Shown one piece after another: positions 19,226 to 29,252 of a stretch of 64,000 nucleotides of DNA; the stretch's first letter is position 1, and each line of letters starts with the position of its first letter. The stretch comes from an uncultured Sulfitobacter sp. (GTDB lineage: Bacteria; Pseudomonadota; Alphaproteobacteria; Rhodobacterales; Rhodobacteraceae), in the NCBI GenBank assembly GCA_905182645.1, contig CAJJCJ010000005.1, positions 62,001-126,000 of the forward strand. Reading direction: 5' to 3'. The notes beneath the pieces were generated by a model. The model saw nothing but the letters and a program-made list of their open reading frames with translations, was not told the DNA's origin and did no database searches. The translations under genes were made by a program, and so were the position numbers.

Positions 19226-20271
19226 TGATGGACACAGATGTCTTGATCGTCGGTGGTGGCCTGTCTGGGTTGGCGCTGGCAGACGAACTACACCGCAAAG
19301 GCATGGATTTTCAGCTTCTCGAGGCACGGGACCGCTTTGGCGGACGTATCCATGCAGCCTATGTTAACGGGGCCGCCTTTGACCTTGGGCCTGCGTGGTT
19401 CTGGCAGGAGCAACCGCGCATGGCCGCCGCCACAAAACGTTTTGGCCTCACGGTGTTCGAGCAATTCAGTGCGGGTGACATCGTGGCCGAGGGTCAAAAC
19501 GGCAACGTCCGACGCGGCGCAGGGTTTGCGTCCATGGCCGGATCGTTGCGGATTGCGGGCGGCATGACAGCATTGGTTAACGCCTTCGCGACCGCTGTTC
19601 CTGCAGACAGGTTACATCTGGGGCAGGCGGTCACAGAAATCTCACAGTCCAAAACTGGCGTGATCGCCAGAACTGATAGAGTTAGCATTTCAGCGAATAA
19701 AATCATCCTCGCGCTACCGCCACGTGTCGCGCAAGCAATCACATTCGACCCTGCATTGCCTGCGGATCAATGCGAGGCAATGGGCAACGTGGCAACATGG
19801 ATGGCAGGACACGCCAAATATCTGGCGACCTATGACAAAGCACATTGGCGTGACGCAGGGCTTTCGGGTGACGGTCAAAGCAGACGCGGGCCGATGGTTG
19901 AATTCCACGACGCATCGCCGCAATCAGGCGGGCCATACGCAGTTTTCGGGTTTGTTGGCTTTGATGCAAACACACGGGCAGCGCACCGCGATGAAATGAC
20001 CCAAATGGCGACCGATCAGTTGGAGCGTCTGTTTGGGGCCAAGCCCCGACAGCTTATTCTGCAAGATTGGGCGCAAGACACACTGACCGCAACACCCGCC
20101 GATCACATCAGCGGTGGGCATCCGGCATATGGGCGACCGCCTGCATTGACGAACATCTGGGACGGGCGGATCATTCTTGGATCATCTGAAATGGGCCAAT
20201 CGTTTGGCGGGTTTCTAGAGGGCGCGTTAGAAGCAGCACAAGATGTAGGAAACCTGCTGCGGCAAGGCTGA
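19225..20271 (+). CDS. FAD-dependent amine oxidase family protein
   Basis: DVLIVGGGLSGLALADELHRKGMDFQLLEARDRFGGRI; C-terminal SSEMGQSFGGFLEGALEAA. Confidence 0.88.
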   Translation: MMDTDVLIVGGGLSGLALADELHRKGMDFQLLEARDRFGGRIHAAYVNGAAFDLGPAWFWQEQPRMAAATKRFGLTVFEQFSAGDIVAEGQNGNVRRGAGFASMAGSLRIAGGMTALVNAFATAVPADRLHLGQAVTEISQSKTGVIARTDRVSISANKIILALPPRVAQAITFDPALPADQCEAMGNVATWMAGHAKYLATYDKAHWRDAGLSGDGQSRRGPMVEFHDASPQSGGPYAVFGFVGFDANTRAAHRDEMTQMATDQLERLFGAKPRQLILQDWAQDTLTATPADHISGGHPAYGRPPALTNIWDGRIILGSSEMGQSFGGFLEGALEAAQDVGNLLRQG

Positions 20272-20382
20272 AAACTGTGACAAGCAGGCCATAGCTGCGA
20301 AATCCTGCAAACGAGGACTATCGCGAATCGGAACGGACACAGTATCTAGAACGGGCTCGGGGGGCACTGTTGGGGATTATTT

Positions 20383-21282
20383 ATGCGTCCTCTTTTTGCT
20401 CTTTTGATCGCTCTGTTACCTGCCGCAACACCCGCCTTTTCCGAAGGGCGCGAGGTGATCGGCAATGGACGTTTGTTTACCAATGACTTTTTCGGCGACG
20501 GGCGCGACAGATGGCGCACGGGGTCTTACGTCTATAGTCACGTGCGTGCGCGCGACACCTATACGGGCTACGAAGAATTTGGCGATCTCATAGAATACCG
20601 TCTGCGCGCTGAAATCATTGCACCTGCGACGGGCCCCGCGCCTGGTGATCGACCTTATGTTGGCGCAATGTCGATTGGGGCAATTACGCATTTTGATTAC
20701 AGCGGGTTTCAGGTTTCACTTGGGTCGGAATTGACGGCAGTTGGGCCATAAACTGGGATGTCCGTATTCCAAGAAAAATTTCACGATACTTTGGGTATGA
20801 CAGGGCCGCTTTAACCCGATGATCAAATCGAAAATGCGTTTTACCTAAGTGGGATCGCGGCTGCGACGCGGTCATTTCGCGTCGGGCAAAACACCAGCGT
20901 TCGTCCCTTTATTGAGGGGCAGATCGGCGCAGAAGATTTGGTTCGCGCAGGGGCTGACATGATTATCGGTCAAGTGGCACAAGATGATCTGCTGCTGCGT
21001 GATGTGGTAACTGGGCAACTGTACCGCGCCACCGAAGGCGACGGCGTTGGGCTGTCTTACCTGCTTGGTGTCGATGGGGCCTCCGTTTTTGACAGTAATT
21101 ATCTGCCCGCCGATATGGGCTATACAGTGTCGGATACGCGCACACGCGCTAGAGCTGGTGTGTTTTGGCAGATGGGCGAGGACGTGTCGTTCTTTTACGG
21201 GGCGACATATCTATCCGAAGAATTCGAAGGCCAGACCGAAGGCCAGTTTCTTGGATCACTGAAGCTAAATTTCAACTTCTAA
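20383..21282 (+). pseudogene. LpxR/DUF2219-like outer membrane lipid A deacylase family gene with two in-frame stops
   Basis: ORFs 20383-20751 and 20938-21282 share one frame; reading through TAA (20749-20751) and TAA (20812-20814) gives a continuous protein (...SELTAVGP*TGMSVFQEKFHDTLGMTGPL*PDDQIENAFYLSGIAAATRSFRVGQN...LGSLKLNFNF). Confidence 0.8.
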
Positions 21283-21395
21283 TGAAATAGTTACGGCCCT
21301 TTGTTAAAGTGGGTTGATTGAAACCGTTTCAGCTGTTAATTTTAGCATAATTCTGCGCGTTTAATGACGTGGATAACTTGAGGCAGATAACAGGC

Positions 21396-22464
21396 ATGAA
21401 AACGGGCTTAATTGGCACGTTTGTCATCTCCTGGTCACAGACAGATATTGATGGGCAGCATGCGCCGCCGGTCACCGATCTTAATGTAGGCACGGCTTGG
21501 TCTTGGACCGGCGAAGCAGTACGTGTTGATGGACCAAATGGCATTTTGCCATTGGGTGCGTCACAAGGTGAGACAGACATTCGCAGCCGCGTGGCATTGA
21601 CCGTGCGCAGGCTTTTGGCATCCGCGCAGGTGGACGCGTGCCGCATGGATGCGCCTGTGCTGCAAGGACCGTTTTTTGAAGACAGCTTTCGCGTGACTGA
21701 CGGGTTTGATTCGTGGACCGTCACGCTGATTAATACCGGTGCTGGGCCGCAAACCGTTGTGCATGTTCATGGATGAAATCCCTCCCCGCGCCCAAGACTC
21801 TATGGGTCGTCGACCACCGGATCGAAACAACGCTGCGCCGCTTTGCACAACCCGCACAGGGCGGTGTCGTTTGCTTTCACCCCCGGCACGATGATCATGA
21901 CCCCAGACGTTGTGCGCGTGATGTCGCAAACCTGTCCGAGGGCGATTTTGCCCAGACTGCCGACTATGGCCGCGCTGAGGTTCTTTGGCTTGGACAGTGG
22001 GCGCGTGACAGGTGCGTGGCTGCAGGCCGTGCCATCACTTGACACCTGTGCGTTTGCGGGCAGGGGCGCTAGGCCAAGACTGTGCCTGATGTGGGGCTTT
22101 TGGTTTCACCAGATCACCGGATCGTGCTCCGCGGCGCACGTGCGCGCGCTCTGTATAACGCCGACGAAGTCCTAGTCACCGCCCGCGACCTGATCAAAGA
22201 CCATTCGATCATTCGCGACCACGCTCAGCGCGAAGTCACCTATATCTCACATTATGTTGCTGAGCCACGAAATCGTGTTTGCCAACGGCGTCGCGACCGA
22301 AAGCTTCCACCCCGCCAGCGCAGAACTGTCGGCAATGGAAGACGCATCTCGCGACCGGATGTTTGATCGGTCTGCCGGACTTGTGCGACAGTGTTCACAA
22401 CTACGGCGACTATGCGCGACGTGTGTTGTCAGACAGCGAAGCCGCGATCTTGCAGCACGCTTAA
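21396..22464 (+). pseudogene. Hint-domain (Hint_2 type) protein gene, multiply frameshifted
   Basis: Successive pieces in different frames: MKTGLIGTFVISWSQTDIDG; APKTLWVVDHRIETTLRRFAQPAQGGVVCF; FTPGTMIMTPD; ARDVANLSEGDFAQTADYGRAEVLWLGQ; GLLVSPDHRIVLRGARARALYNADEVLVTARDLIKD; HEIVFANGVATESFHPASAEL; NYGDYARRVLSDSEAAILQHA. Confidence 0.85.
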
Positions 22465-22853
22465 TCTTTGTGCGCGACAGGACCGCCGCTGGATTTCCAC
22501 GTCGAAAACCCGTCGCGCAGATGCGCGCAGGCAAATCCCATATCGTTCAATGTGGCGACCGTTAATGCGGACCGCCAACCAGATGCGCAGTGGAACACAA
22601 ACGTTTTGTCTTGGGCAAAGATGTCTTTGAAATACGGGCTTTCGGGATCAACCCAAAACTCGGCCATGCCACGCGGGCAGTGAAAACTGTTCGGAATGAA
22701 GCCCGACCGGTCCCGTTCACGCACATCGCGCAGGTCCACGATGACAACGTCTTCGTCATCCAGCATCTTAATCGCATCGGGCGTGGCGACCTCAACGATC
22801 CGCGCGCGCGCAGCCGCGACAAGTGCGGCGGCGGATGTCTTCAACTTTGCCAT
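22461..22853 (-). CDS. Rhodanese-like domain protein
   Basis: DVVIVDLRDVRERDRSGFIPNSFHCPRGM; FHCASGWRSAL active site. Confidence 0.85.
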   Translation of the reverse strand: MAKLKTSAAALVAAARARIVEVATPDAIKMLDDEDVVIVDLRDVRERDRSGFIPNSFHCPRGMAEFWVDPESPYFKDIFAQDKTFVFHCASGWRSALTVATLNDMGFACAHLRDGFSTWKSSGGPVAHKD

Positions 22854-22856
22854 TCG

Positions 22857-23591
22857 CTATCCTTGCTTGAAAAGAGTGCCAAACGGCAGGTCGGTCAAGT
22901 CTTTACCGCTAAGCTGGGCCATATGCCACGCAAGCACTTGATTACTTGATAAAACAGGCAAACCGGTCTCTGCCTCAAGCTTTTCAATAATATCCAGCGT
23001 GCGCAGGTTTGTGCACGACAAAAACAGCGCGTCGATACCGCCCTTGGCCGCAAGGGTCACTGCCGCGTCATACGTCGATTGTGGGCTGATATGTGCGACG
23101 ACGGTTTCGCAAGCCTCGTCAAATGACCCAAACACTGGACATGCGACGCCGTTGGCTTCCAACACATTCACAAGATGCGCAGACACGTCTTCCACATAAG
23201 GGGACAAAAATCCTAACCGCTTGATATTCAATGTGGCACAGGCGGCAAGCAGACCGCTGACGGGCTGGGTAACCTCGGGCGTTGTGCACCCCTCACGAAC
23301 CAGTCGTGCGATGTTATCGGCGCCGATTTGTGCGGTGCCAGATGTGCAGCCATAGCCCACAACGCTGAACTCGGTGGGTTCGGCAAACAGGCTGGCAGCC
23401 GCAGGCAGCGTCTCAGCCATCTGTTGCAACGTATCTCGGGTCACTTGGGTCGCTGTGGGCACACGGGTCACATAAATCAGCGGACCTGCGCCAAAGATGC
23501 GCCTGAAATCCTGCTCAATCGTTTCGTCTGATTGCAACACAATCAGACCCATCGCGGGCACGGCTGGGTTGGTTGTGAAATCAAAGCTCAT
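22857..23591 (-). CDS. Asp/Glu racemase / maleate isomerase family protein (EutA-like)
   Basis: GLIVLQSDETIEQDFRRIF; GYGCTSGTAQIG; DALFLSCTNLRTLDII. Confidence 0.75.
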   Translation of the reverse strand: MSFDFTTNPAVPAMGLIVLQSDETIEQDFRRIFGAGPLIYVTRVPTATQVTRDTLQQMAETLPAAASLFAEPTEFSVVGYGCTSGTAQIGADNIARLVREGCTTPEVTQPVSGLLAACATLNIKRLGFLSPYVEDVSAHLVNVLEANGVACPVFGSFDEACETVVAHISPQSTYDAAVTLAAKGGIDALFLSCTNLRTLDIIEKLEAETGLPVLSSNQVLAWHMAQLSGKDLTDLPFGTLFKQG

Positions 23592-24721
23592 AGCACAACC
23601 ATATCACGTGTGTAGGGCGCAGATAAGAACCGTGCGCCAGTGTCAGTCACCACAATATTTTCTTCGTGGACCAGCATTTTGCCAGCCCCCACGTCGATGC
23701 CGGGTTCTAAGGTTAGGACCATGCCTTCGGCCAATACGGTCTGATCAGCAGGGATCAACGATGGCCATTCGGTTAATTGCATACCTAACCCGTGACCTAG
23801 GCGGCCGGTGTCGGACCCGCCCGCGCCGCCAGTGACAATGTCGTCCATTGCGTGGAAAAGCTGTGCGGCAGTCGCACCAGGTTTGGCAATAGCCATGGCG
23901 GCATCCACGGCGTCGATCAACTTGGCATGGGCGGCTTGGGACGTATCCGTCACCGACCCAACCGTAAAATTGCGGTCAAAATCGCAGAAATAACCGTCAA
24001 CCACGAGGCCAGTGTCGAGCATGAGTATATCACCGTCCTGCAACGGCGCGTTCGAAGCAGGCGAGATCACATCATCGTACCCACCAATGCCGGCACCACC
24101 CGCTAGATAGGGAACGAAGTCGGCCCCTTCATCCAAGCAAAGCATCTGGAACTTGCGGAACACAGTCGACAGTGGCACGCCGACGCCTGCAATTTCGGGA
24201 ACACGGGCAAAGGCACGGTTGGCCACATCACAGGCGATTTGGATCGTGGCAACCTCCGCCTCGGATTTGATCATGCGCAAGGCAGGGATGATCCCGCCGT
24301 CGCTGATAATCTTGGACCCAATCGCGCCTTGCAGCATGTCAAAATCATCCAGCGGCATGCGCAAATGCGTTTCCAGCCCCATTGGTGTTGCGACCTTTGC
24401 ACAACCTAATTCGCGCAGCGTGTCGGCCAAAAGACCCACACCGTCGTCGTCATAATCAGGTGACCGCCATGTGCGGATGTCCGTAATCCACGACCGCGCC
24501 ATCAACGCCGCGCCAATGGTTGGGATCACCGCAACCGGATCACCGCTTGCAGGCACAACCAAGAACCAAGGCCTTGCAGGACTTTCCCAGAACCGTGTCA
24601 AATACCCCGTGAAATATCGCACCTCTGGTTCAGTCGTCAGCAGCAACGCGTCGATACCGCGGTCCGTCATCATGGCTTGGGCGCGGGCGTTGCGGGCCAT
24701 GTATTCTGACGCGTGAAACAC
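23588..24721 (-). CDS. M24 family Xaa-Pro peptidase-like hydrolase
   Basis: Creatinase/aminopeptidase fold: DILMLDTGLVVDGYFCDFDRNFTVG, GRLGHGLGMQLTEWP, GMVLTLEPGID, VHEENIVVTDTG. Confidence 0.85.
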   Translation of the reverse strand: MFHASEYMARNARAQAMMTDRGIDALLLTTEPEVRYFTGYLTRFWESPARPWFLVVPASGDPVAVIPTIGAALMARSWITDIRTWRSPDYDDDGVGLLADTLRELGCAKVATPMGLETHLRMPLDDFDMLQGAIGSKIISDGGIIPALRMIKSEAEVATIQIACDVANRAFARVPEIAGVGVPLSTVFRKFQMLCLDEGADFVPYLAGGAGIGGYDDVISPASNAPLQDGDILMLDTGLVVDGYFCDFDRNFTVGSVTDTSQAAHAKLIDAVDAAMAIAKPGATAAQLFHAMDDIVTGGAGGSDTGRLGHGLGMQLTEWPSLIPADQTVLAEGMVLTLEPGIDVGAGKMLVHEENIVVTDTGARFLSAPYTRDMVVL

Positions 24722-25768
24722 TTAGGCGACCCCTTCCGACAGCACCGCAAGCACACGGGCGTCGGTGGGCAAATCCAAACCGACAAGCAACGCGACAAGC
24801 CCAGCACCACCTGATGTAGAACAGGCCAAATCATGGGCCGCCAACACTGGCATCGCGGCTTGAGCCTCATCTTCGGAAATCGTGACAAACACATCAGCGT
24901 CAGTTGCCAGTCCTTTGAGCGCGATTAAAGACGGTTCTTTGCAGTCCAAACGACCCATTTCAGACGTGAGCCCATCGGCCAAGACACAGTGGCCCGCCTT
25001 AATGGAATCTATCAGGGCAGGGGCAAACTCAGGTTCGACCACAATGATCTGCGGGGCGTCACCCCACTCAGAACGGGCCATTGCAGCGGCGGCTCCGGCC
25101 AATCCACCGACGCCCGCTTGCAGCAATATATGTGTAGGGGCGGCAGGCATTTGGGCAAACACCTCGTCCATCAACACGCAATAACCTTCCATCAGGCGGT
25201 GGGATACCTCGTAATATTCATCCCATGACGTGTCCGACAACAAGGTCCACCCGTTTGCATCGCCATCGGCCATCGCGGTTTCCATGCTTTGCGCATAATT
25301 CGTACCCGCGCGCACGACGTCGGCGCCCATGTCGCGCAGACGCACAGCAAAGCTTTCTGGCACAGCTTCGGCCAAATAGATAACAGCTTTGGCGCCAAAC
25401 ACCTTGGCACCAGCGGCAACGGACAGGCCGTGATTGCCTGCACTGGCACTGACATAGGTGCGACCAGCCAGAACGCCAGACAGATCATCACCGCCAATGG
25501 CGGCAGCATCATGTGCGATCACATAGGCAGCACCCAGCGCCTTGAAACTACCAAGCCCCATGCGGTCGCGCTCATCTTTGACATGAACCGAGGTCACACC
25601 TGCCAGCTTGGCCAGACCGGCCGCATCAACCAACGGGGTGGCTTTGGCCACGGGGCAACGGGCGAGCAACGCAGCAGGGGCCGCTGCATTAACGCTTGGG
25701 GCAGGGATCTGCGCAGGCATTGTGATCAGCGTTTCAGCATGGCGGAATGGATTCGGAAAACTGTGCAT
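24722..25768 (-). CDS. PLP-dependent ammonia-lyase (diaminopropionate ammonia-lyase / threonine dehydratase-like, EutB-type)
   Basis: HVKDERDRMGLGSFKALGAAY PLP lysine motif; VSASAGNHGLSVA; LLQAGVGGLAGAAAA. Confidence 0.8.
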   Translation of the reverse strand: MHSFPNPFRHAETLITMPAQIPAPSVNAAAPAALLARCPVAKATPLVDAAGLAKLAGVTSVHVKDERDRMGLGSFKALGAAYVIAHDAAAIGGDDLSGVLAGRTYVSASAGNHGLSVAAGAKVFGAKAVIYLAEAVPESFAVRLRDMGADVVRAGTNYAQSMETAMADGDANGWTLLSDTSWDEYYEVSHRLMEGYCVLMDEVFAQMPAAPTHILLQAGVGGLAGAAAAMARSEWGDAPQIIVVEPEFAPALIDSIKAGHCVLADGLTSEMGRLDCKEPSLIALKGLATDADVFVTISEDEAQAAMPVLAAHDLACSTSGGAGLVALLVGLDLPTDARVLAVLSEGVA

Positions 25769-25982
25769 TTTATGGCCCTATATTTGTTAACCAGATGAAG
25801 CCTTAAGGGGCGCGTCAGCGTCAATAGGAAATGACCTGAATGGGTCATTCATAGATTCTCTAGAAATACTACCGACATAAAAGTGCCCAAAAGCGACCCT
25901 TCTGGGGTGGCCACCATACCGAGGCCCGTGTATTCGCAGCTTAGTGATACGTGCTTTGGCACAAAAACAATGACGTTTATGG

Positions 25983-26003
25983 GCGTAAAGTGACGTTTTA
26001 CGC
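25983..26003 (+). promoter_or_regulatory. Inverted repeat in the divergent promoter region (candidate operator)
   Basis: GCGTAAA-gtgacgt-TTTACGC: perfect 7-bp arms with a 7-nt spacer, between the minus-strand lyase and plus-strand proX-like gene. Confidence 0.4.
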
Positions 26004-26123
26004 GGGGCGGCTGACCCTGATCTGGGCATTCGGCAACCAAAAGGGTGCTTTTTTCAGTTTAACTGTTGCAATAAGAAGCGCTTACCCCCGTTAATATCGC
26101 CATTCATAGGGAGACTAACAAAA

Positions 26124-27092
26124 ATGAAAATGAAAACACTCGGCACAGCATCCGTGCTTGCACTGACACTTGGCGCGACATCTGCATGGGCAGAATGTGG
26201 CGAAGTATCGATCACTGAAATGGACTGGGCGTCGTCACAGGTTGTGACTGCTGTATCTGCTTTCTTGATGGCACAAGGTCTTGGCTGCGACGTCCAGAAA
26301 GTTCCATCATCCACTGTTCCAGCGCTGACATCTTTGGCGGAAACTGGCGAACCAGACATCCTGACAGAAGTCTGGGCGAACTCCACACCATCATACGAGC
26401 CACTGCTTGCTGGCGGCAAATTGGTCGAACTGGGCAACGTATTGTCCGACGGCGGTGTCGAAGCTTGGTGGATCCCTGCGTATCTTGCAGAAACCAACCC
26501 AGAGCTGACAACATGGGAAGGCATCATCGCCAACCCAGACCTCGTTGGCGGCAAGTTCCACGATTGCCCATCGGGCTGGGCGTGTGACATCATCAACAAC
26601 AACAACCTGAACGCTGCTGACATTGACGACACCGGCCTTGAGCGCTTCCAGCACGGTTCTGGCGAAACATTGCAGGCGTCCATCGCGTCCGCATATGCCG
26701 ATAAAGCACCTTGGTTCGGCTATTACTGGGCGCCAACCGCCGTATTGGGCAAATACCCAATGGTGCGTGTTGAAGTGCCTGCATACGACGCAGACGCACA
26801 CGCATGTAACGGCGACGTTGATTGTGCGACACCAGGATTCTCCGCTTATCCGGCTGCCAAAGTTGTGACAGCAGCGTCCGCAGCATTCATCGCACGTGAA
26901 CCTGCTGCTGCGGCACTGATGGCCAACGTGACCTTCACAAACGCCCAAATGGGTGAAGTGCTGGCATGGCGTTTGGACAACAACGCGTCCAACGAAGAAG
27001 CTGCCGTGTACTTCTTGTCCACATACCAAGACGTATGGGCTGAATGGTTGGACGACGAAGCCAAAGCAAACCTGAGCGCACTGCTTAAGTAA
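26124..27092 (+). CDS. ProX/OpuAC-type glycine betaine/choline ABC transporter substrate-binding protein
   Basis: Signal peptide; VSITEMDWASSQVVTAVSAFLMAQGLGCDV and aromatic WIPAYL.. / PWFGYYWAPTAV segments of OpuAC-family binding proteins. Confidence 0.88.
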   Translation: MKMKTLGTASVLALTLGATSAWAECGEVSITEMDWASSQVVTAVSAFLMAQGLGCDVQKVPSSTVPALTSLAETGEPDILTEVWANSTPSYEPLLAGGKLVELGNVLSDGGVEAWWIPAYLAETNPELTTWEGIIANPDLVGGKFHDCPSGWACDIINNNNLNAADIDDTGLERFQHGSGETLQASIASAYADKAPWFGYYWAPTAVLGKYPMVRVEVPAYDADAHACNGDVDCATPGFSAYPAAKVVTAASAAFIAREPAAAALMANVTFTNAQMGEVLAWRLDNNASNEEAAVYFLSTYQDVWAEWLDDEAKANLSALLK

Positions 27093-27109
27093 TCTGCTAA
27101 AACCAAAAA

Positions 27110-27142
27110 GACCCTTCCGCCCGCAACAGGTGCGGGAGGGTC
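27110..27142 (+). terminator. Intercistronic hairpin between proX-like and proW-like genes
   Basis: GACCCTTCCGC...GCGGGAGGGTC 11-bp stem (one G-U pair); no long T-run. Confidence 0.55.
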
Positions 27143-27161
27143 ATCTATTTCAAGGGGAAGA

Positions 27162-28196
27162 ATGATGGCGTTTTATGAAGGACTGTTTCGGGTTTTAGGC
27201 TTGGAAGAATGGTGCGGAACAGGGGCGTCAGACGCCCCTCTTTCGATGGCGGATTTGTTGGCACAATCGGCTGGCGATGGTGCGGGTTCCGGTCCAGCAT
27301 TCCCATTCCCTTCGCTCGACAATCTTAATGAAAGCTGCGGAAACTTCGCGCAAACACGGGACCTGACCAAAGGCTTGGAAGACGCGTTCCTGTCAGCGAA
27401 AGACAGCATCAAAGCGGTGTTAGACCCGATCACCCAGCCGTTAAGCTGGTTGTTGGACGGCGCATTGTGGATGTTTGCTGTAATCCCTTGGTTTATCATG
27501 ATCCCAATTTTGGTGGCGATCGCATGGTGGGCATCACGGTCCATCGCAGTGACGGTCTTTGTCACCTTCGCAATTTTGCTTCTGGCCTTCGTCGATCACT
27601 ACGCTGTGGCGATGCAAACGCTCTCAATTATCTTTGTGTGCACAGGCATATCGATTCTGCTTGGGGTGCCAACGGGCATCGCGATGTCAAAATCTGATAG
27701 GCTGCAAAAAGCACTAGTTCCTGTCTTGGATCTTCTGCAAACACTGCCGACATTTGTGTACCTGATCCCGCTGATCTTCTTGTTTTCGGTCACAGAATCC
27801 AAACTCTATGGTATCGCGATTATTCTTTACGCCATCGTGCCTGTGATTCGTTTGACGGACCTTGGCATTCGATTGGTCGACAAAGACGTGATCGAGGCGG
27901 CCAATGCGTTTGGCATGTCGTCTAATCAGCGCCTTGCAAAAGTGGAGCTGCCGCTGGCGCTGCCTAATATTATGGCTGGTGTGAACCAGACCATTATGAT
28001 GTCGCTTGCCATGGTTGTGATCGCATCGCTGGTGTCTGCACCAGGGCTTGGCGTGAACGTACTGCGCGGTATTCGGAACCTCGAACTGGGTGTCGGAATT
28101 GTCGCTGGTATCGGTATTGTGCTGCTGGCCGTGATCCTTGATCGCGTGTCCAAAGCCGCACTGTCACGGGTCGATATGACCCATAAAACACATTAA
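27162..28196 (+). CDS. ProW-type ABC transporter permease
   Basis: DLLQTLPTFVYLIPLIFLF; EAANAFGMSSNQRLAKVELPLALPNIMAGVNQTIMMSLAMVVIASLV. Confidence 0.92.
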   Translation: MMAFYEGLFRVLGLEEWCGTGASDAPLSMADLLAQSAGDGAGSGPAFPFPSLDNLNESCGNFAQTRDLTKGLEDAFLSAKDSIKAVLDPITQPLSWLLDGALWMFAVIPWFIMIPILVAIAWWASRSIAVTVFVTFAILLLAFVDHYAVAMQTLSIIFVCTGISILLGVPTGIAMSKSDRLQKALVPVLDLLQTLPTFVYLIPLIFLFSVTESKLYGIAIILYAIVPVIRLTDLGIRLVDKDVIEAANAFGMSSNQRLAKVELPLALPNIMAGVNQTIMMSLAMVVIASLVSAPGLGVNVLRGIRNLELGVGIVAGIGIVLLAVILDRVSKAALSRVDMTHKTH

Positions 28197-28207
28197 TGGA
28201 GGCTGCG

Positions 28208-29245
28208 ATGACCGATAAAACACCTAAAGTCCGCTTGCGTGGCCTGTATAAAATCTTTGGCCCCAACCACAAAGACATGATGCAACATGTCCGCGCTGGG
28301 ATGGGCAAGCCAGAACTGCTGGAACAGCACAAGCACGTGCTGGGCCTGCAAGATATCAACGTCGATATGCAGGCGGGTGAAATCACCGTGGTAATGGGCC
28401 TGTCTGGGTCCGGTAAATCCACTCTGATCCGGCACCTGAACCGACTGATCGACCCGACCGCAGGCGAAATCATCGTCGACGGGATAGACGTGATGGGCCT
28501 GTCTGATGATGTGCTGCGCAAAATGCGTCAGGAAAAGATGTCGATGGTGTTCCAAAAGTTTGCGCTTTTGCCGCATCGGTCGGTGTTGCAGAACGCCGCA
28601 ATGGCGCTCGAAGTGCAAGGCGTTGACGAAAAGACACGCACAGCCGAGGGCATGAAATGGCTCGTGCGTGTGGGCCTTGATGGCTACGAACATCACTATC
28701 CAGCGCAGTTATCGGGTGGCATGCAACAACGTGTGGGCATCGCGCGCGCGCTGACTGCAAACACCGACATCATGCTGATGGACGAGGCGTTCTCTGCGCT
28801 TGATCCGCTTATCCGGACCGACATGCAAAACCTGCTGTTGGAACTGCAAGCAGAGCTGCACAAGACCATCGTCTTTATCACGCATGATCTCGACGAGGCG
28901 CTGAAACTGGCCGACCACCTTGTTATCCTCAAAGACGGCGCGGTCATTCAACAAGGTGAGCCGCAGGGCATCTTGATGAACCCGAGCGATCCGTACATCG
29001 AAGACTTTGTCTCAGACATCAACCGCTCGCGCGTGCTACGTGTGCAATCGGTGATGGAGCCTTTGAAAGGCACGAAGTTCGCAGGCGACGTGGATATCCG
29101 CGCTAACCTCGAAAGCCTGATCGCACGCTCCGAGGGCGACACTTCCTTGCATTACCGTGTGATGGATGGTGATGTGGCCGTAGGTGAACTTCACATGCGC
29201 GATCTGGTAAAAGCACTGGTGCCGCGTATCTCCTCAGCAGCATAG
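28208..29245 (+). CDS. ProV-type quaternary-amine ABC transporter ATP-binding protein
   Basis: Walker A GLSGSGKST; LSGGMQQRVGIARAL signature; IMLMDEAFSALDP Walker B. Confidence 0.93.
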   Translation: MTDKTPKVRLRGLYKIFGPNHKDMMQHVRAGMGKPELLEQHKHVLGLQDINVDMQAGEITVVMGLSGSGKSTLIRHLNRLIDPTAGEIIVDGIDVMGLSDDVLRKMRQEKMSMVFQKFALLPHRSVLQNAAMALEVQGVDEKTRTAEGMKWLVRVGLDGYEHHYPAQLSGGMQQRVGIARALTANTDIMLMDEAFSALDPLIRTDMQNLLLELQAELHKTIVFITHDLDEALKLADHLVILKDGAVIQQGEPQGILMNPSDPYIEDFVSDINRSRVLRVQSVMEPLKGTKFAGDVDIRANLESLIARSEGDTSLHYRVMDGDVAVGELHMRDLVKALVPRISSAA

Positions 29246-29252
29246 GCATGAC

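Noticed and set aside
25787-26040. Short minus-strand ORFs in the divergent promoter region
   Set aside because: No start context or homology-like composition; overlaps the probable regulatory region between two divergent operons.
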